The position numbers and the translations under genes are program-made. From an uncultured Muribaculaceae bacterium (GTDB taxonomy: Bacteria; Bacteroidota; Bacteroidia; Bacteroidales; Muribaculaceae), in assembly GCA_910584125.1 (NCBI GenBank), contig CAJTXU010000014.1:7154-71153 (forward strand): a stretch of 64,000 bases of DNA, written 5' to 3'. Below the pieces are notes generated by a model that saw only the letters and a list, made by a program, of their open reading frames with translations, had not been told where the DNA came from and did not search any database. The number at the start of each line of letters is the position of its first letter. Positions within the stretch are counted from its first letter, which is position 1. Below, in pieces: positions 60,649 through 64,000 of the stretch.

Positions 60649-61419
60649 TTAAGCCCTTATCATCATAAGGAAATAGACGGCGCAGAAGCCGACGGCGTAT
60701 CCGGCCAGGACCTGTCCCAGAGTGTGGCGGCCGAGCCAGATGCGCGCCGAACCGAGCATCCCGGCGAGAGCCACGGCCACAAGCAGCCACGCGAACGTCG
60801 ATGGAAGCGAGTAGTCATACAGCAGCAGATGGAGCTGCATGGCCACGAGTCCCGCGATGCCGGCCGAGTGGACAGAGATCTTCCACCAGCGGTTGATCAC
60901 CACCTCGACCAGTCCGGCCGCGGCGCCGCCGTAATAGAACATCACGAGCCATTCCGGAGCTCCCTTGTATGACATGAAGAGCGCCGTGCCAACAAGGCCA
61001 GTGATGCATATCAGGTAGGGAACGAGCCGCTCGTCGCGGTCGTTGAGGCCGATGTCGCGCACAAACCCCATGCGTTTCAGTATGATGACCGCCAGCGACG
61101 GAATCAACACATTGAACGCGAAGACCACGCCGACGAAGGCGATGCGCACGCCCATGCCGGTGAAGGCCAGGATCGAGAGCCCGAACGCCAGCAGCGTGCC
61201 GTAGACCGGCATCATGAGCGGAACGAGCAGCCAGGAGAGCAGATGGCTGATGTTGGTCACGGCCTGACCGACGGGGCCGGAAGGGCCGGCGGGCTCGGAG
61301 TACTCGGAGCTCTCGGAGCTCTCGGAGACCTCGGAGTTCTCGGAGACCTCTGAGCTTTCGGGAAACTCCTCGTCGTCGAGCGGCGACTTGGGGTAATATG
61401 ACGAAGTGTCAAGTTTCAT
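60649..61419 (-). CDS. PAP2-like membrane protein with Ser/Glu repeat N-terminus
   Basis: A 256-residue protein. Residues 15-45 are a Ser-Glu repeat (EVSENSEVSESSESSEYSE) coded by a 9-bp DNA repeat. Then six hydrophobic helices; VHSAG and ARIWLGRHTLGQVLAGYAVG resemble PAP2 phosphatase motifs 2 and 3, though the first motif (KxxxxxxRP) is not obvious. May be a degenerate lipid phosphatase. Start overlaps the pseudouridine-synthase stop by one base (TAATG). Confidence 0.7.
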   Translation of the reverse strand: MKLDTSSYYPKSPLDDEEFPESSEVSENSEVSESSESSEYSEPAGPSGPVGQAVTNISHLLSWLLVPLMMPVYGTLLAFGLSILAFTGMGVRIAFVGVVFAFNVLIPSLAVIILKRMGFVRDIGLNDRDERLVPYLICITGLVGTALFMSYKGAPEWLVMFYYGGAAAGLVEVVINRWWKISVHSAGIAGLVAMQLHLLLYDYSLPSTFAWLLVAVALAGMLGSARIWLGRHTLGQVLAGYAVGFCAVYFLMMIRA

Positions 61420-62345
61420 TATAAAGATTTTTTTCTTCCTCTGATCACGCCGGCGAACTCACGGGGCACGGGTGTCTGGAAATTCATGTCCTTTTTCGTG
61501 ACGGGGTGGGCGAAGCGGAGTGTGCGGGCATGCAGCGCCAGCCGGTGGATCGGGCTTGTCTGCGCGCCATACTTGCGGTCGCCGGCGATCGGGTGGCCCA
61601 TCTCGGAGGCATGCACGCGTATCTGGTTCTTGCGCCCGGTGTCGAGCGAGAAATTCGCCAGCGTGTAACCGTTGCCGCGGCCTATCACCTCATAGTGCGT
61701 CACGGCGAGGCGCCCCTCTCCCGGCACGTCGGTCGAGTAGACCACGAACTGCGAGTTCTCGGTCAGGCGGCTCTTGACGAACCCCTTGTCCTGCTCCAGC
61801 TCGCCCTCGAGCACAGCCACATAGAGGCGCTCGAGGATGATGTTGTTCCAGTTGTGGCGCAGCACGTCGTTGGCGCGCTCGCTCTTGGCGAACATCATCA
61901 GGCCGGTGGTGTGGCGGTCGAGGCGGTGTACCACCCACAGCTTGTTGCGCGGGTCGACCCTCTTGACATAATCGCGCATAATGTCATATGCGTTCTCGTC
62001 GCGCTTCTTGCCGGCGGCAGCCACCGACAGCAGTCCGTATCCCTTGTTGATGACGAGCACGTCGTCATCTTCATAAACAAGCTGGATGCGCGGATGTTTG
62101 AACACCGGTATCGGGCGGGTGAAATTGATGGTCACCTTCTGCCCCGGCGGCACGGGGGCGTCGAAAGCAGTGGTGACGGCGCCTTCGACGGCCACATGGC
62201 CGTATCTGAGCCATTTCTTTATGTCGTTGCGCGGGGCGTCGGGCAGACAGCGTCTTATGAAATCCATAAGCGGGCATCTCTCGTCGCTCCGGTTGGGAAA
62301 ATCGGCTATGCGGTCTTCGCGGATGTTTCTTCTGTTGCGGTTCAT
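61419..62345 (-). CDS. RluA-family pseudouridine synthase
   Basis: A 308-residue enzyme with an S4-type N-terminal domain (FIRRCLPDAPRNDIKKWLRYG), catalytic VHRLDRHTTGLMMFAKS (Asp in HRLDRHT), and GRKNQIRVHASEMGHPIAGD. Converts uridines to pseudouridine in rRNA or tRNA; exact target not assignable. Member of the DUF2851-ispG group. Confidence 0.9.
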   Translation of the reverse strand: MNRNRRNIREDRIADFPNRSDERCPLMDFIRRCLPDAPRNDIKKWLRYGHVAVEGAVTTAFDAPVPPGQKVTINFTRPIPVFKHPRIQLVYEDDDVLVINKGYGLLSVAAAGKKRDENAYDIMRDYVKRVDPRNKLWVVHRLDRHTTGLMMFAKSERANDVLRHNWNNIILERLYVAVLEGELEQDKGFVKSRLTENSQFVVYSTDVPGEGRLAVTHYEVIGRGNGYTLANFSLDTGRKNQIRVHASEMGHPIAGDRKYGAQTSPIHRLALHARTLRFAHPVTKKDMNFQTPVPREFAGVIRGRKKSL

Positions 62346-62411
62346 GTTGCAAAGTTAACAAACAATTGCCAAAAATCGGTCATAAACGCGGATATAAATC
62401 TGGTGCGGGCA

Positions 62412-63722
62412 TTAAAAAACGGCGGTCGGAGGGCAGGGAGAGGGCCGGCGGGACGATGCTCGGAGCAGGGCGTGGCCGAATCGGCATTCGAGGCATCGGT
62501 TGCGGTCGCAGTATTCCTTGCGGAGATGGATCAGGGCCTGGGAGTCCGAGGCGGTTTCGCATCTTATGCCGGCGTGCCGCCACTGGCGGATATAGGTGTT
62601 GTTCTCGGCGTCGAGGTCGTGCCAGATGTCAAGGCCCCGCTCGGCCATTTCGGGGTCTCCGTGGGCGGCACCGTAGGCGTAGAGCATCGGGGCCACGAGA
62701 TTGATGACGAGCAGCGCGACATTGCTTTCCGACAGCGCCGAGGGGAGGCGCGTGCCGGGGCGGTCGAAGTCGAGGTGCGAGTCCCAGTACCCGTCAGTCT
62801 TCCAGTCGAACAGCTCCGGAGCTGATTCCGAGTCGCACGCCGGGTCGAGGATCCGTGACAGCAGCGAGAATCCGCCCGAGAGCGAGCGGGCGAGCGTGGC
62901 CACGCGGCGCGTGGGGAAATTCTGCGGACGCGTACGGTTGAACTTCCAGATGTCGCGGCGCATGGGACGCAGGCCGTATTTGCGGGCCAGGAAGAAATAT
63001 TCGCGGCAGAGCCGCTGGTAATATTCGTCGAAGATGTGGATCGAGGTGTCGAGCATTCCGGCCTGACCGAACAGCAGGGCCTCGAGCTGGAAGATGTCGT
63101 CCGAATGCTTGGAGAGCACGGTGAGCGGCACGGAGCGGGCGAGCATCTCGAGCGGTTCGGCGTTGAGCGAGAAACCGAGCGCGCGGGCCAGCGTGATGAA
63201 GCATGCGCGCTCCCAGTCGCCTTCGACGTACTTCACGAGGTCGATGATGCGCCGGGCCTTGACCTGCATACGCTCCACCGAGAGCGACTCGAGCCAGCCC
63301 GTGACAGTGAGCGGCGGCAGCGAACCAACGATGTCCTCGCACTCCACGGCGCGGATCTTCTCGGCCAGCCGGGCGTAGAGCCTCATGAACGAATCGGGGA
63401 ATGTGGCGACGGTCTGGGGGATGAAACCTCCGCGCGAATCGGGCACGCGGGTGTCGTTGACTCCCACCACGTGGAGGATGACGTTGCTGTAAGCCGGGTC
63501 GGTGTCGTGGCCGTGGCGGAACCAGTCGGAGGCCTTGACGTGGACCTCGACATTGCCGGCCCATTCCTGGCCGCCGATGCGCAGGCGCGCGCCGGAGAAG
63601 TCAGGCCCCGCGTCGGTGTTGTGCCGCCCCTGATACAGGATGTCGATGCTCCTGCCGTCGTCGGTCTTGATTCCGTCGGGCAGAAGCCGGTACTTCCATA
63701 GGTATTGGTATAGCATTTCCAT
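62412..63722 (-). CDS. DUF2851 family protein
   Basis: A 436-residue protein: YQYLWKYRLLP, LYQGRHNTDAGPDFSGARL, WAGNVEVHVKASDWFRHGH, VILHVVGVND and the Cys-rich end CDRNRCLECRFGHALL are the conserved features of DUF2851, a Bacteroidota family of unknown function with a nuclease-like N-terminal fold. The end has C-x(4)-C-x2-C. A well-formed promoter precedes it. Confidence 0.88.
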   Translation of the reverse strand: MEMLYQYLWKYRLLPDGIKTDDGRSIDILYQGRHNTDAGPDFSGARLRIGGQEWAGNVEVHVKASDWFRHGHDTDPAYSNVILHVVGVNDTRVPDSRGGFIPQTVATFPDSFMRLYARLAEKIRAVECEDIVGSLPPLTVTGWLESLSVERMQVKARRIIDLVKYVEGDWERACFITLARALGFSLNAEPLEMLARSVPLTVLSKHSDDIFQLEALLFGQAGMLDTSIHIFDEYYQRLCREYFFLARKYGLRPMRRDIWKFNRTRPQNFPTRRVATLARSLSGGFSLLSRILDPACDSESAPELFDWKTDGYWDSHLDFDRPGTRLPSALSESNVALLVINLVAPMLYAYGAAHGDPEMAERGLDIWHDLDAENNTYIRQWRHAGIRCETASDSQALIHLRKEYCDRNRCLECRFGHALLRASSRRPSPCPPTAVF

Positions 63723-63797
63723 CGTATGCGCGGGCTGTTTGGGGCCTGACCGTCGTGGCTTTCAGAGTATCTGTGAATGTCGAGGCGCGGCCGTATG

Positions 63798-63830
63798 CAA
63801 ATTTATCTAAAATTGCGGAGACCGCCAAAA
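63798..63830 (-). promoter_or_regulatory. Promoter of the DUF2851-ispG group
   Basis: Minus-strand TTTTG (63830-63826) lies 20 bp before TAAATTTG (63805-63798). Leader of about 70 nt. Confidence 0.7.
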
Positions 63831-63839
63831 AAAGAGGCG

Positions 63840-64000
63840 GAAAATCCACCCTGACACCGCGCTGCTCCCCGGGCGGAACAGTGAGCTAATCAGGAGATTG
63901 GGCTCTTGTAATGTTAAATGATGTTAATTTTACACCTTTATTTGAAATAGAGATTAAGTAAATTTAATGTTTATATTATGCGTGCGCGCGTATCTTATTA
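63840..64000. other. AT-rich intergenic end of window
   Basis: No gene seen. Probably the upstream region of a gene beyond the window. Confidence 0.4.

Noticed and set aside
60649..61419. Intact PAP2 phosphatase
   Set aside because: The first catalytic motif was not found, so I kept the cautious name PAP2-like.
1..64000. tRNA or rRNA genes
   Set aside because: No cloverleaf or rRNA-like sequence was noticed by reading; a tRNAscan-SE run would settle it.

Overview
The window is chromosomal DNA from a Bacteroidales bacterium, probably a gut lineage near Muribaculaceae. The evidence is Bacteroidota-type promoters (a -7 box TAnnTTTG with a TTTG about 20 bp upstream) before many genes, a C-terminal sorting-type domain on a secreted M6 protease, WG-repeat and BACON-like proteins, DUF3467 and DUF2851 families, and LolD, CopA and IspG of Bacteroidota type. 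No rRNA, tRNA or CRISPR array was seen. Family-level placement is inference.

Layout. 1-6.4 kb: a 5'-truncated M6 metalloprotease, a LuxR-type regulator, and a MalS-like alpha-amylase homologue that lacks most catalytic residues and carries a SnoaL-like tail. 7.0-8.0 kb: an inner-membrane-anchored protein with three BACON-like repeats, facing the main operon.

8.0-26.5 kb, minus strand: the most striking locus. About thirteen closely packed genes encode a vWA-like membrane protein, two very large Hsp70/actin-like ATPases, a long coiled-coil protein, a vWA lipoprotein, a multi-pass membrane protein, a tubulin/FtsZ-like GTPase, a membrane-anchored coiled-coil protein, a proline-rich protein, a trypsin-like protease lipoprotein with an intact triad, two unknown or WG-like proteins and a 54-residue membrane protein. 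I read it as an envelope-linked system combining actin-like and tubulin-like NTPases. Its leader holds three copies of a 25-bp tandem repeat.

26.9-33.8 kb, minus strand: seven exported proteins behind one promoter: two paralogous LPP20-like proteins, a small beta-barrel, CsgG/TolB-like proteins, a WG-repeat protein and an exported protein of unknown function.

33.9-48.1 kb: housekeeping genes (DUF3467-cysS; an rRNA methylase-copA-HMA protein-tcdA-lolD operon; RsmI-like methylase and YycJ-like hydrolase) interrupted by a MntA-HepT module, a KilA-N pseudogene, a DUF234 ATPase, foldback elements, long palindromes and 7-, 9- and 23-bp tandem repeats.

48.1-57.9 kb: a DUF4143-type ATPase broken by two in-frame stops, then an AT-rich island with an exported caspase, ECF sigma factor, anti-sigma-like membrane protein and exported TPR-CHAT protease, followed by a PIF1-like helicase with a TPR-like tail and small membrane proteins. 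The first four form a plausible regulated two-protease module.

58.2-64 kb: a lipoprotein, then a minus-strand housekeeping group (DUF2851, RluA-type pseudouridine synthase, PAP2-like membrane protein, ispG) separated by short tandem repeats.
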